Below the pieces are notes generated by a model. The model was not told the DNA's origin, did no database searches, and worked only from the letters and a program-made list of their open reading frames with translations. The position numbers and the translations under genes are program-made. Shown in pieces: positions 45,261 through 57,639 of a stretch of 64,000 nucleotides of DNA. Position 1 is the stretch's first letter, and each line of letters begins with the position of its first letter. The stretch comes from Isoetes taiwanensis (lineage: Eukaryota; Streptophyta; Lycopodiopsida; Isoetales; Isoetaceae): assembly GCA_021234155.1 (NCBI GenBank), contig JAJEKV010000022.1:5043852-5107851 (forward strand). The letters are read 5' to 3'.

Positions 45261-47509
45261 GCAATACATCTCCCAAAACTTTGACTCTTCAAGGAGGCAT
45301 CTTTCCTTGATCCTTTAGAAAGCTTGAAAACCTCATCACAAAAACAATCAAAATTAACCTACAATGAGTGACGATTCCTACGTTAAAAACAGCCATGCAT
45401 ACTTGTATAAACCTACCATACATCCTCTATAAATCTGCCATGCATGCATCTATAAATCGCCACATCCTTTCTAAGTTCCGCCACGCGATATACTAGTATA
45501 AATCGCCATGCATGCATCCTCTAAAAGCCAAAGATGCATCTGCGCAAACCATCCCCTTTCTCATACATAATCTACATTCACACTAGTTGGCTTAGCACAA
45601 TTAGAGATTTGCGATGGTTTGCGCAGTACATGCCACCATTTCATTTGCCAAATATCACCGTAGCCTAATACACTCGTGATAATATACTACCAAACCCGCA
45701 TGGATACCACTTGCATGCATTGACACAAACACTCCAGTAAACAATTCATTGTTTCAAATTGGTTCTCGGATACACTAAGATGGTTAATTCAAAGATTGAG
45801 AGGGTAGTCATTCACACAAACACCCCTCCCCCCCTCCAAAATGGAAACTACAAATTGACATAAGAAAAACACATAAAGAGGCCGAGTGGGCAATCCTCCA
45901 TGGTTAGACTTAGCACCTTAGTCTGAAAGAGCCAAGATTGCACTGGAGGTTTAGAAATGATGAAACAATTGTGGATGGAAGAGGTCCGCTTTCAGTCTTG
46001 CTTCAATTAAATTCACCCGACTTAAATCACAGTCTATGCACTCTCTTTCAAGCCCACCAATACTTCGGCAACTCGCATGACTAACTGTTGTCATATCTCT
46101 GCAAAAGAGCAACTTGCATAACCACTCAGAACAGGAAGCATGTTCAGCTCGATAAACTTACATTTTTCATTACTTTCTGTAGCATTGCCAATGCATCCTT
46201 TCCGTGCAGATGAAATATGGTTGAACAGCCACTGCAGATTAGATCCAAAGAAACAAATCATGAGCTATTTCGGAAAAATACAAGCTCAAATCTCATAAAT
46301 AATTACACGGCAAGTGGAGTCCAGGCAAGTGATAGTAATACAATTTATCACCCAAATGGACGACTTTCTAACAGAGGCACAAACTAACTTACCTAAGCAG
46401 CTTAGAATGCAAATTGACATGGGAGATCATTAATAAAGGAAGTAACAATGATGGTTAAGGTTTACTCACAAAGTTTAGGCAGTTGTTATCTTCATTGCAC
46501 CATTAGGCTAGACAGTAGTAGATGCTCCACATATTCAATAAAAAGTCCAAAATAAAAAAGCACCTGTGGAGTATTATGCAAAAAGGAAAATATAAAACAT
46601 GTATTAATAAGAAATGAAAGCAAGCAATCAAATTGAATTGTTCAGAGCTAAAAAAAGAAAGCTTAAAACTAGATTGAAAAATTTATTCACCGTTGTAAAT
46701 GATCTGGCTAGCATAATCTGCCTATAATACGATTTTTCACAGGAAAAATGAGCTGCAAAAATGGTACAGAAGTTGAAGCTTGGGCCTTGGCCATATGAGA
46801 TGAACCTTGGTTAAACTTGGTCGGATTTGTGCCTACAGCTGCAGGATCACCTGTATTATGCAAAAAAAAAAACAGATGCAAAACCTATATTAATAAGAAA
46901 GGAAAGCAAGCAATCACATTGTCTTCGTTTAGAATCAGAAGAAAGCTTAAAACCATAAGATTGAAACTTATACTCACCATTGTAAATGATGTGGCTAGCA
47001 AACCGCCTTTAATAATGATTTTCTACAGAGAAAAGAGATGCAAAATGGTATGTAATTGTATGGGCTTGAAGCTTGGTTAAGCTTGGATCGGATTTGTTCC
47101 TACTACCTCTGGGATCACCGTCCCGGAGTTGAATGCTTATGATTGATAGTGGTGGCTCGTAATCTAATCGTGATTTTTCACAAACAATAGACCGTGAGCA
47201 AAACGATAGATAGTGGTGGCCATAGACGATCTTTGATATGGCATCGCGCATTTGGACTCTGGGTTTGGGGGAAGGGGGACATAGGTTTAGGTTTAGGGCA
47301 ATTTTGGAGAAAAAAAAATTACTTTTACACATTAACATAACGTACGTACGTCTTGTATGGTACGCATGCGCACCTATTAAATCATCTACGCACGCATCGG
47401 ATCGACAAAAAAATTTGACGCAAAACACACGCATAATTGTTACGCACGCATAAAATGCACGCAACCCGTACTTTTGGTACTTAAAGGTTCCGTGCGCTGT
47501 CACGAACCT

Positions 47510-48740
47510 ACACCAGACCACATATGCCTAATCGAGGAGGGGAATGCGGTCGACAATCACCGAGGGGGACAATGTCAACATCAACCAGCTTTTGATATAA
47601 CAAATGTATAAGACGTCGTGCATTAGTAATTTGGGGACTAGTCCAAATAGGCACATCAACTGGTTGTGAAGGAGCGTCTGGTAAAATGCCAGCCAGCTTT
47701 TGCCACAGAGCTCTGTCCCATCGAGATAGCATAAACTTAGTCTGAAAAGCATCCCAAGGCAACAAGTGTCCAGCCTCATACCAAGCACCAACTGTGAGAA
47801 TACCAGCAAGCCTCCAACGCCTTTGAGTCAATGGATGTACAATAGCACACAGAGGCATGTGATTATCCAGAGGAGTCAACCAACACGGAGAACCTACCTG
47901 TGCGCACACACACTGGATTAATCTTAAATAGCACACGAACTGTCTCCCAAGAATCAATCAGTCCTTTCAAGAAGGGGGAAGCATTCAGATATGAACGAAA
48001 CTGATAAAAGAGACACCAAGGAAGAATTGCCCTAAGTGCCGGTTTCCCAAAAGGAATACACTGCGCAAGTGCTTGCGCAACCAAGCTCATTCCAGGCAAA
48101 TATAGCATGCCCACCAAGTAGCGACAAATGAACTTAGATATCATAATTTTACTCTGTACATGAAAGTCAATCATACCTAGACCTCCAGCAAATCTTGGTT
48201 TGATATATGTGGATCAAGCGACCTTCACAACGACACATGTCTCAATACCTGCCCAAATGAAGCTACAGACAATTGCAACAACCTCTTGAAACTTTGTTTG
48301 TAAGGCAAGCACAACAGATGCCATATACACGTGAGTGTTGCTGAAAACCTGCTTAGCAACTACTATCCTCCCTGCCAGAGAAAGCTTAGTTGTATTCCAC
48401 CAAAAAAGATGCTTACGCCGGCTTTCCACTATAACATCCCATGCATCTGAAGTAGAGATATGTATACCCACAGGAATGCACAAGAGTTTAGTGGCCTTCC
48501 CTTGAGGAAGCACTTTCCACAGATATGTATAAACACAGGGAGGAACATCCACATCCAAGGTCCATAAAGTAGAGCACTTTAGCCACCCAACAAGAACGCC
48601 TGATGCCAGCGAGAAAGAGTCCAACAAAAGCTTAGCATTCTGAAGATTATCATCCTCAGTCACTAGAAAGAGAAATGTATCATCGGCGTACTGATTACAA
48701 ACTTCTTGAGATCCATCTTGCATAGTCAATCCCTTCTCTT
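47510..48740 (-). pseudogene. LINE ORF2 reverse transcriptase remnant
   Basis: On the minus strand the frame beginning near 48729 carries the catalytic QYADDT motif (about 48693-48676), then …LVGWLKCSTL…, SLAGRIVVAKQV and FIWAG, typical of plant L1-type LINE reverse transcriptase. After frameshifts, FAGGLGMIDFHVQSK … (about 48190-48140) and further C-terminal sequence follow to about 47510. The N-terminal endonuclease and palm are missing, which is a 5' truncation near 48790. The sequence continues at 41230 with the zinc-binding domain after the inserted hAT element. Confidence 0.85.
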
Positions 48741-48789
48741 TGAACTCTGAAGAAAAGCATTCTTCTTACTTTCCATCTGCAGCTGCAAC

Positions 48790-51240
48790 TGAACGAAGCT
48801 TAGTTGCAAAATTATATTATAATGTTCCTAGCTTTTTGTCCTGCTCCATGGTCGCGTAATGCACCTTTTAAGAGGCCCAACGCTCTGTTGTTGCAAATTA
48901 TGGTGCTTCCAGAAAAGCTTTGGCTTTGGAGGGAGGGCTACATCAGAACTTTTGATTTTAAGGTTTTTCAAGTTGTTAGAGTTGGTAAGGTGCATTTTGT
49001 TGGAGGTGGGAATGTGCGTTTATTGTTGTGCAGAAGGTTATAAAAGCAAAGCTGAAATTTTTAGGACCAAGCCATAGCCACTCCCGCAGTTGTCAGAAAT
49101 ATGGCAAATCCATGCAAACTAGATAGAAAGCCTAGAATGATTCATTACTTTAGCTTTCTGCAGTTTGACCCTGTGAAACCAAAGGAATACTTTCTAGTGA
49201 AAACCTCTCTAGCAACACATAAAGACGCAGGAAGGGCTTGCAAAAAGAAGCAAGCAGCTCTAGCGCATGTTCTTAGAATAGCCCAAGAACATAAAAATCA
49301 AGAGTGATCTCTCATGAGTTGCAGTTTTATATATCTATCTATAGCAATATATAAATTCATAGTATCACAATTGTCCACAGTAAAGGAAATAAGATGTCAA
49401 TTGTCCATTGCATATGCAATTGAAGACGTTATTTTTTTTGTTTTGAATTAGAAAAACCAACCTGCTTTATATATGTTCACAAAATAAAACGTCTTGTTTT
49501 TTGATCGTTTTCCTCTAGCATTTTGTTGGTGGATTAGCTGCAGTGGAAAAACAATTTTAATTCCATATGTCATATTAACAACTTCAATTCTATATGTCAT
49601 ATTTTTTGGTTTGGAGTCGTAGTGACAATCTTGTTTTATGACTCGTGAAAAATCACCTTTTAAGTAGAAAGAACTAGGTGGAATTTAAAAATATTATTCT
49701 AATTCTAAGTAAAAATAAGTTAGAAGTGGGGGCTTTACTATTGTATGCTATTTCCTCATGTCAAATGCGAAGAACTCATGGAAAATTCAACCAATAACAC
49801 AATGGAGTTCATCTTAAGACACATCAAGAGGTCTAGACTTAGTACTAGTTAACTCAGCATCATGGGATTCCCTACATCACTGTTCAACATTGCTGATTGT
49901 GGACATGAGAGCATCGGGCTATAGAAGACATAAAAGAGCATGCTTTGAAGTCATGCATGCAATGCGTGCAACTTTGTACTAATCGTTCCACCCTCCAAAC
50001 CTACAAGAAAAGACAAAACCCGATGATCAAAATTCAAATGGAATTTAGCAATTGGACTCGAACAAATGGTTTTCCAGAAAGAAATATCACGAAACAATGG
50101 ATCCACCCTATTTGAAAATTTCAGTAAGGTAAAGACCTACCTGCATCCTCTTTTTTACACAGATGACGCAAAATAGAGTGCTTAAAAGGCATGCAAAAAA
50201 AAGACATCAAGCCAGATTCATTACTGCATGGCTTTCTCTATAAGCACGAATTATGAAAGAAATCCTCAAAATATTAGCTATCTGCAAAAGCTTGCACATA
50301 CAAACCACACTACCTCATTTGATGGCACAATAATGAACTCAAGATACCTAAGATGGACTGATTTGAGGTCTTATTTTTGGCAAAAAATCAGTATTATTGT
50401 ATTGAACAAGCATCATCACAAAGAACCCGTCCTAGTTGTACCAACGTGTAAGAGGCATTGGCTCAAACAAAAACATGATGCAGAACAAACTTGGCAATTC
50501 TTCGCTGGAACAAACACACTGCTGATACAAACGCAATGGAATTTTGATCATGAGCTGGATCTCCAAATGCAGACCCCTTCCATTTTCCACAGCCTGCATA
50601 TCTTCGTGTTGTATATCTTCATACCATAGCGAGACACTCACCAGGACTAAAGCTTTTCTCTGGATTCATATACTAAAACGCTTGCAAAATTTTCCACTTG
50701 CCAGAAAATATAAAATACAAGTGAAAGCTGCCAAAAGTGTCCCAACAAGCGATCGAAAAAAGACAAAGAAGTGATTTACATGAAGAGAAAAACATACATA
50801 ATAACTGTTACCATGTATTGCCAAGGAACGGAAACACAGTGAAGACAATATCATTTCTGTTGCTATTCATTGCCAAGTAATGGCTGGGCAGCAACAAATG
50901 ACTATGCAAGTAATGTTCAGCTGAAAGTAGCAGGTACAAATGAATATTTTTCTAGTCTTGCACAAAAATTTGAGAATACACGACTAAAAGGAACCTTTTA
51001 TCTTGGAGTTCTAAACTACCACCTGATACTATAACCTGATGCTTCAAGTTTCCATTAACTAAATCATGATGGGTCCTTCCAAAGAAGGCAAGACAGTTCT
51101 AGGTTAATAGTTGCAACTTGCAATATCCAGCAGTAACATAAGCCTTTGTTGCCACTATTTAGGAAAATAGTTAAATGTAATTGCTGTGAATTCTTCATTC
51201 CAACTCCTTATAGTCTATATGGTGACTATCATGTATGTAC
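48790..51240. other. no supported gene; presumed PABN 3' flank at the right end
   Basis: AT-rich, frames up to 133 codons (50228-50629, plus) without recognised motif. The right end should contain the 3' UTR of the minus-strand PABN gene. Confidence 0.5.
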
Positions 51241-51246
51241 ACCCGA

Positions 51247-52679
51247 TTAATAGTATGGCCTGTAACGAAGAGGCCTCCTGAACCTAGGCACCTTTCTGTC
51301 AAGAAAATCTCATTAGCAACTGAAAATATGGACTAAGAAGGAAGATTGTCTCATTATCATGCATTTCTTACCCATATCCATAGGGAGAGTAACCGTATGG
51401 AGACATAAATGGCCTCCGAGGTGGATATCCAAAATAAGGATTGAACCGACGTCCACGGAATTGTTTCATTCCTGGAACATTGGTTCGCTTGGCACAGACC
51501 TGAAAGTGAAGCAATTGCACATTAATATGGAAAAAATATCTGTTGATACAACGAACAGTGTGCCAATCAATCACCTTTAATGGCCGGCCATGCAGCTCAG
51601 ATTCATTTAGTAGAACTGCATTCTGAACAGCTTCCACTTCGAGGAACTCAACATATGCATAACTGTGGAAAAAGGGCTTCTTCAGTTTGAAGAAGCTTTA
51701 TGTATTGCCCATATGGCTAGTCTAAAAACCTACCCTTTTGGTTGCCCAAACTTATCTGTCAAAATGGTAACTCTATTTACTGTGCCACATGACTGAAAAT
51801 GTTGTTGTACTTCTTCTGGTGTACAAGAATAATCAACCTGAAAATCTGCAGTAAGTAAAACATAGCTATTACGAGAAACTAGTTACAATTTAGCAGAACA
51901 ACACCACTTACATTGCCCACATATACAGATCGTGAGTCTGCCTCCTCTTTGCTTGCTTGTGTGGCAGCAGCATTGGCGGGATCTATATCAAAGATAATTC
52001 ATTGGAAGTGAATACTTACTTAGAATATCCAACCATACAAAGTTAACAAACACTCAACACTGAATTGAATTTTCAAAATACCTTCCAACTTTCAGACATT
52101 AGACATAGCATGTGCTCACATTTCTTATTCAGATTGCAAAATATCTGACATGGAATATAAGTTTCACCTTGACCAGCTCCCATCTCCTTTTCCACTTTTG
52201 CCTGCATTTCTCTCAGGGCGTTTGCTTCTGCTTCCATCTCTTTTAAACGCCTTTTCATCTCCTCCAATTCCTACATATTAAACAATCAATAGTTTCTTTA
52301 AGTTTTCTTCAAACTGTCTTGATGAGATAATATGCATTTTGCTGGTTGATAAGCTCTCTCAACATGCACTTGCTATGTAAACTGGTAATCAAGATTAAAA
52401 AGTTGGTATATTGTGAAGCAAAATTCATTTTACACAATGCAGTCACTGCAGTATTTTATGTTTAGGGTCTTTCTTACAAACTTCGTATCTTACAAGGACA
52501 CGAAATACTTGAAACAAAGATCATACTTTTGCAGCTTCATCGCCGATTCCATCATCCGCTTTAAGACCATCATCAGCATGCCCGTCGATGTCTGTTTCCA
52601 TATCACCTTCAACTTCATCGGGTATTTCCCCACCATATACTTCGTGCTCTTCTTCCATCATTCGTCTAGAAGGCTGCAT
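51247..52679 (-). CDS. PABN: nuclear polyadenylate-binding protein, PABPN1/PABN type
   Basis: Seven exons on the minus strand join in frame: 52679-52527, 52270-52168, 51982-51912, 51837-51734, 51662-51575, 51499-51372 and 51295-51247. All six introns are GT-AG. The product is 231 residues; starting at the second ATG cluster (52661, [14 protein letters not shown], the family's usual start) gives 225, close to the roughly 220 of Arabidopsis PABN1-3. Domain order: an acidic N-terminus; a coiled coil at about 50-85 ([19 protein letters not shown]); one RRM with RNP2 VYVGNV (105-110) and RNP1 KGYAYVEF (143-150); and an Arg/Tyr-rich tail ([26 protein letters not shown]) ending RYRPYY. The protein binds nascent poly(A) tails in the nucleus, stimulates poly(A) polymerase and sets tail length. 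The frame stays open upstream to 52907, but that part looks like 5' UTR. No inactivating change was seen. It appears to be the best-conserved gene in the window. Confidence 0.95.
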
Positions 52680-52994
52680 CAAATCTAAAATCGCTGGCAA
52701 TCTTGCCGAATAATTCCCGCTGCAAATTAAAGTCTGGTCCAAGATGGGGCGGAAAGATGAACCCAAGTTCAACGACAAAGAACGACATGTAAAGATAACA
52801 AGATGAATGTCGCCATAGCCATTCTTGAGCAAGAACTTGTGTCGATGCTGACGGGGATTCGACGTGGTCGTTAAATTTGCAAAGGCGAAATATAAAGTGT
52901 TAGCCATAATCTTGAAAATTTATCCTAAAGGTTGGAGGAGGATAGTAAGGGTTGCTATTTTAGAAAAATAGAAAATTTCGTCTTATGTTAAGAG

Positions 52995-53019
52995 ATACAA
53001 GAAATTTATCGCGGCGGCC
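52995..53019 (-). repeat. GC-hairpin / CTTGT terminus-like motif, copy 3
   Basis: Identical over 25 bp to 265-289 (ATACAAGAAATTTATCGCGG then CGGCC), with unrelated flanks. It lies about 320 bp upstream of the PABN start codon. In this copy the outer half of the GC hairpin is changed. Confidence 0.5.
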
Positions 53020-53142
53020 TTGGTTTCAATAGGCATCCTTCAATTAATTGAACCTACAGGATTTGAAACCGTATTGTTACTTCGAGTTCACATGCCTTAA
53101 GGTAGATGTGTTGATGGACCTCTAGATTTCATATATTTTACC

Positions 53143-53270
53143 TTAACACCCCGCTCCTTGGTGTTTTATGCCTAGAACAGTCTTAACGCCCTAGGGCATT
53201 ATCACGAAGGCTCATAACGCCCTAGGGCATTATCACGAAGGCTCATAACACCCTCGGAGCAGGGTGTTAA
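53143..53270. mobile_element. 128-bp inverted-repeat element with TTAA ends
   Basis: The left end reads TTAACACCCCGCTCCTTGG. The right end, reverse-complemented, reads TTAACACCCTGCTCCGAGG: 16 of 19 bases match. The interior holds a 31-bp tandem duplication (53185-53215, 53216-53246) built on the palindrome GCCCTAGGGC. TTAA at both outer edges recalls piggyBac-type targets, but TTAA could equally be part of the repeat. Confidence 0.6.
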
Positions 53271-54986
53271 GGGAGATAACGCCCTGGTAATAGGAATAAA
53301 ATTCACGAGCAATATGGCCATGGCCAACATGGATCGAAAGATGCATTGCCATACCTGAGAAAAATGCAGCTCAGGTACTTCCGGTGCCATTGCCAAATTG
53401 ATGCATTTTGCCATGGCCGAGCAGAGGAGGGCATCACATGCCATTGAAACAGAGACGAAACAGAGCAAACAGGGGAGGGGAGTAATGGACAGAGTTGTCC
53501 GAACATAGCAAACAAGGGGTGATAGACGGAGGTAATGGCAAAGGTAATCACATGGCAAAGCAATAAATGTGAGATTGGAATATTATAATATTCTGAAGAT
53601 TAACGTGATAGTCTCGAGGAGATTATCGTAGTTCCATGTTATAACCATTTTAAATCCAACAGCCAGGGACGGTGGGATCGCAGTAAATAGTGAGACCTAT
53701 GGTGCAATGGGAGTGAAGCGTGTTAAAGTTCAAGTTTGTGGTATTTGGGGTTTGATAAGAGATATTTTTTGAAAGTATGGTAGTGTTTTTGGATGGGGGT
53801 GAGGTGTATTTTTTCTGAACCCTTGGATTGGCACATGGGAAAGAATATGCGGGGATTTGAAGCGACGGATAATGAGAATATAGGGCCGATGAGCTCTAAT
53901 TCTGACAATTAAAGACCGAGTTTTAAAGACATTTTCTTCAAATGCAACAGTTCCCCTATTTTATCAACAACAAAAAATATAGTAAGAAGCATTCGAGTCC
54001 ATAGACTTAATTCCCATGCCCCAAAACAGAGGCTAGAAATCACAGTCCCATCGGCTTGGGCTTGTTTAGTTTGTGCCTTGAGCACATAAAACAGTTTGAT
54101 CTTACACTTCCACTGGCTTGGGCCTGTTTATTTTGTGACATGAGCACACAAAACAGCCTGGCTTATTCCATATGCCCGCATGCTGAATTTCGCAGCTATT
54201 GCAAGGAGCTCGGTTTGCCGGAGTAATCTATTGATTGGGTTGAGCTTTAATAGATTCTAAATTGAAGCTTGAACTGATTACCTGCTTTACACAAGTTTTC
54301 AAAAATCGTGCACGATTTTAAGACCAAGAGCTTCAAGCCATCTGCTTCAATGCGGAGAAGGGCGCCGCACCAGAAGTCACAAAATACTGGGCTGGATCTC
54401 CGGCAAGAGTAATGGGTTCTCCAAAATATTCGTTTCCGATGTGTGGAGACAGCACAGATTTGGGGCCAAGCAAGCTTCAGAAATCGATCCAACAAGCAGG
54501 TAGAAGAGAAGATCTACAGAGGTATTTGAACAGGCCTAACGATCTAGAAGCAGGGCTGCTTCAACAGCTGCCCAATCCGTGTTGCTGCCCTTCGCCAGAT
54601 CGATCTTGCATGCCGGAATTGCGGATTCATTATTCCCCTGTTTCGCCTTGGTTTTGTAGCTCTAGATATGGCGGAACCGTTGGGGTTTTGCAGAAAAATC
54701 CCCTGCAGTTGCTTGTTTGAGCCTTTGGAATGTGATCAGAGCTTGCAAGCAAGATTAGAAGGGTCTGGAGAGCCGACTTTGGACACCGCCTTCTCCGTGG
54801 TCTGGATCGAGCTGTTGCCAGGCGTCGTTGTTGGACGCCGCAGATCGCTCCCAAAAAAAAACGTGGCAGAAAAATACGGTAAAAGATTGCGGCGCAGAAA
54901 AATTATGTGGGACAAAAACAGAAAATCGAAATAGGAAACTGACTTATATATGTTCAGATTAGGTTTTAGGGGTACTGGGTCTTCTG
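53271..54986. other. no supported gene
   Basis: Frames of up to 118 codons (53202-53558, minus) have no recognised motif. A roughly 62-bp degenerate tandem duplication (GGCTTGGGC-TGTTTA … GAGCACA-AAAACAG) lies at about 54050-54165. Confidence 0.5.
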
Positions 54987-55378
54987 AATTTAGGGCTTGT
55001 GAGCATGGAATACAGTTGATGTGGCATCCAAGTAATGGTTTTGGAAAGTAAGCATGATAAATACTTAGTATTTTACCTTCGTGGTGATTTTTGGGTTGCC
55101 CCTAGGGGGGCAAACCCTCGCTCATGTGGGTTTTCGACATATTCTTACTATATACTAGAATATGCCTAGAATGTGCCGAAAACCACTCCAAACTTGGGTA
55201 GCTTACTCGTGACCGACAAATGCGCCGAGATTGTCGGGCGTCAAGCAGTAAACCGGCACCGCCAAAATCAATGCATTCTTTTTGTTGTTTTCTCTCAATT
55301 TCGTGAGCAGAAATGCTAAACCGACAGGCAAAGAACTCTCTCCTCTTCTCGGTTTGCTATTCCAAATGTCCTCACCCT

Positions 55379-56930
55379 ATGTCGCATGATTCTAGGGGCA
55401 CCGTGGTACAGGTGACCCTGGAAAGCTCTTCTGGAAAGGTGGTACTTCCAAAGGTACCTCCAACACATGTTGGAAGTTCTTCAGAACAAATGAGATTAGT
55501 AACTCTTGAAAAAAGAATGTGACACAAATTGCATCACCAACACATGTTGGGAGTTTCTCACATGAAGGAGTCCCTTATGGACACCTTCAACGCACGTTGG
55601 AGATTCCTCAAGGCAGGAGGAGTTCCCCTCTCTTTCCTCGAACAAGCCTGGGATTACCTTTTTTCTTCAACCATGCCACATGTCTCGACCTCTACACCTT
55701 GGTGGTCTTCTGACATAGTGGCAAGAGTTACAGGTGTCCACTTTTCTGAGTGGCTATGCAAAGGTGTGTCATCTCCAACCACCTCACTTCATGTCTCAGA
55801 GGCCATTGCCAATACAGTAGACAATAATAAGAAGGAAGTTGCATCTTATCTTCAGCAGTTGCAGGCCAAGCAGAACTCCATGGATATTTTGTTACCACCA
55901 ACCGAAATTTTTATGAGGTTCGAGTGCGTGTCAACCATTGATCGCTTTGGGGCCCTCAGAGGTGATCCTCAGTCATGAGACTCACCGTCGCCATGTGGAG
56001 CAATTAGTTGCATGCTCTATTGTTTGTTACTTCACTGGCCCCTTCTTGGATCTGGAGCGCGTGGGATCTTGCTTATCTGGACATCTACATAAATTAGAAG
56101 CTCCTGGCCAAAGATCAACGTTGTTTTCTCCTGATGTTTGAGTCTCCTAAGCCGGTGGCTCAACTCATAGAATGAGGTGTTGATCCTCTATGGAAACATT
56201 TCTTGTTGTATCAACAATATGTTCCTGGCTCTTTTCCGTAAGTCATATGCCTTACGCACTCTCACGGATTGCTATTGAAGATTTTCCTCCAGAGTTTCAG
56301 AATTCTAAGTTCATTTCTGCTATTGCCAGTGAGATTGGACTTTACCTGCAACATGCTATAACCAATGGCATCACTAAGAATTGGGTAGCATGCCCCATTC
56401 ATCGTGATCTGCCTCGAACAATCGTTGTTCAAAGTGGGCCCATGTTCTTTCCATTCAAGCTACGATTGTTAAATGGCCCAGAGCTCTCTCATGTTCCCTG
56501 AGGCCCCTCTCTTTGCTCAATATCGTAAAGTCTTACCAAAGAAGCTCCTCCGGTTGCCTCTCGCTACAAATCCTACTTCTAGCTTTGCTCCTTCTTCAAT
56601 GGATGCCTCTCGTCCCTCTCGCGACTTCCTATATCTATTCCAAATGGCTGTCCCATGCCTCCTCACCATAGATCAACTGAGGCAAAGGTTGGATGAGATT
56701 CAAAGATCGCAAGAGCAAGTTGAAGAGGCTTGTGGGCAGTACATGGACATTGATCATTGTAGTGCCCACCCTCCACCTAAACATCCACCGCTTCTTCATC
56801 AACCTCGAAAGTCGGGCCTAAGGGTTCTAACACCTCTCGCATCTCGACTCTCCTCAAAGACTTGCTATAATGGGATTCCCCGCCCTCCTCTCTGTTACAT
56901 ATGGTCGCTTGGCTCCACTTCAGTAGGCTG
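55379..56930 (+). pseudogene. DUF4283-like LINE ORF1 remnant, unit A
   Basis: Open segments follow one another with shifts. MSHDSRG opens at 55379. PHVSTSTPWWSSDIVARVTG is near 55677. VEQLVACSIVCYFTGPFLDLERVG is split over two segments near 55998-56070. FPPEFQNSKFISAIASEIGLY and RDLPRTIVVQSG lie near 56283-56440. The order (a conserved LV-G-x-F region, an HFLLYQ-like strand, P-W-I-x-I-D-x-P-x-E, then IAS-IG and L-P) is that of DUF4283, found in ORF1 of plant L1-type LINEs. No zinc knuckle was seen. A TGA at 56173-56175 interrupts the domain and is shared by all three units. Confidence 0.55.
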
Positions 56931-57188
56931 ATTTGGCTAAAGATAAACTATCTTGTCACAGGCCCAGGATACATCTTCAAACTCTCCTGAGATTCCAGTA
57001 GTCACATCGGATTTGGACGATTCTAAGGTGTCCAGTCTAAGGTTAGACTCTTAAGCAGAGCCTTATCCCCTTTTACTTATCTAGTATGGAGTAAGCATAT
57101 GGTGTCGCAGGCTCGTGTTTCAGCAGCACCCTCTTGTGCTTACACAACTAGACGAGAGATATTTATTTTGTACTTATTGTTGCTGATT

Positions 57189-57225
57189 AATAAACTTTTT
57201 GTTCGTCCTTCAAAAAAAAAAAAAA
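57189..57225 (+). terminator. AATAAA signal and A14 tract, unit A
   Basis: AATAAA at 57189-57194 is followed 17 bases later by 14 A. A genomic poly(A) after a polyadenylation signal is the mark of reverse-transcribed RNA. Confidence 0.8.
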
Positions 57226-57639
57226 AGCAAAAGGCACACCAGAAGGCTTTAGCAAGGTCAGCCATGCAACACATTTTCTCTAGAGATTAAGAAAATTGGG
57301 ATCCGTATTTGGATTATAACAGGAGAATTGATGCCATGGCAAAGTCGGACAAAAATTTGCTGCAAAACCTATCAGTGACATAAGAGATCTTAATTTTGCA
57401 CTTCATAAGCAATTCAAGCTTTTGTTACATGCCTGAATCCTTGCTAAATTAAATGCCAAGCATACCTCTGTGCTAAAATAAACGCCAAATCAGTGCTCAC
57501 GGTTTAAGAAGCTAAGGTTAAGAGTTGTTAGATAAATTGTCAGGCAACTTTAAAATGCTTAGGCATCTACCGAAAAGCAAATCTACAGGCATCTGCAAAA
57601 GCAAATTGCAGAACTGTAGTGTGGAAACAGAGTTGTGGA

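Larger units (their letters stand above)
41240..47500 (-). mobile_element. hAT-like DNA transposon (about 6 kb) inserted in a LINE
   Basis: The interval between the two LINE pieces begins and ends with dense ACGC/ACGCA clusters (41262-41435 and 47340-47475), which recall the subterminal transposase-binding repeats of hAT elements. Both ends contain AAATTTGACGCA. A decayed hAT transposase (about 42420-45260, minus) lies between. CGTGAC-GCG occurs near both ends in inverted orientation (41265 plus; near 47500 minus), a possible terminal repeat. I could not find a clean 8-bp target duplication, so exact ends are approximate. The rest of the interval (45300-47330) is AT-rich and has no gene. Confidence 0.5.

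Noticed and set aside
47009-47521. 170-codon minus-strand ORF
   Set aside because: Spans the junction of the LINE and the ACGC-rich end of the hAT element; a chance fusion frame.
52680-52907. N-terminal extension of PABN
   Set aside because: The frame is open, but the encoded residues do not resemble the family, whose proteins start at MEEEHEV-like sequence; treated as 5' UTR.
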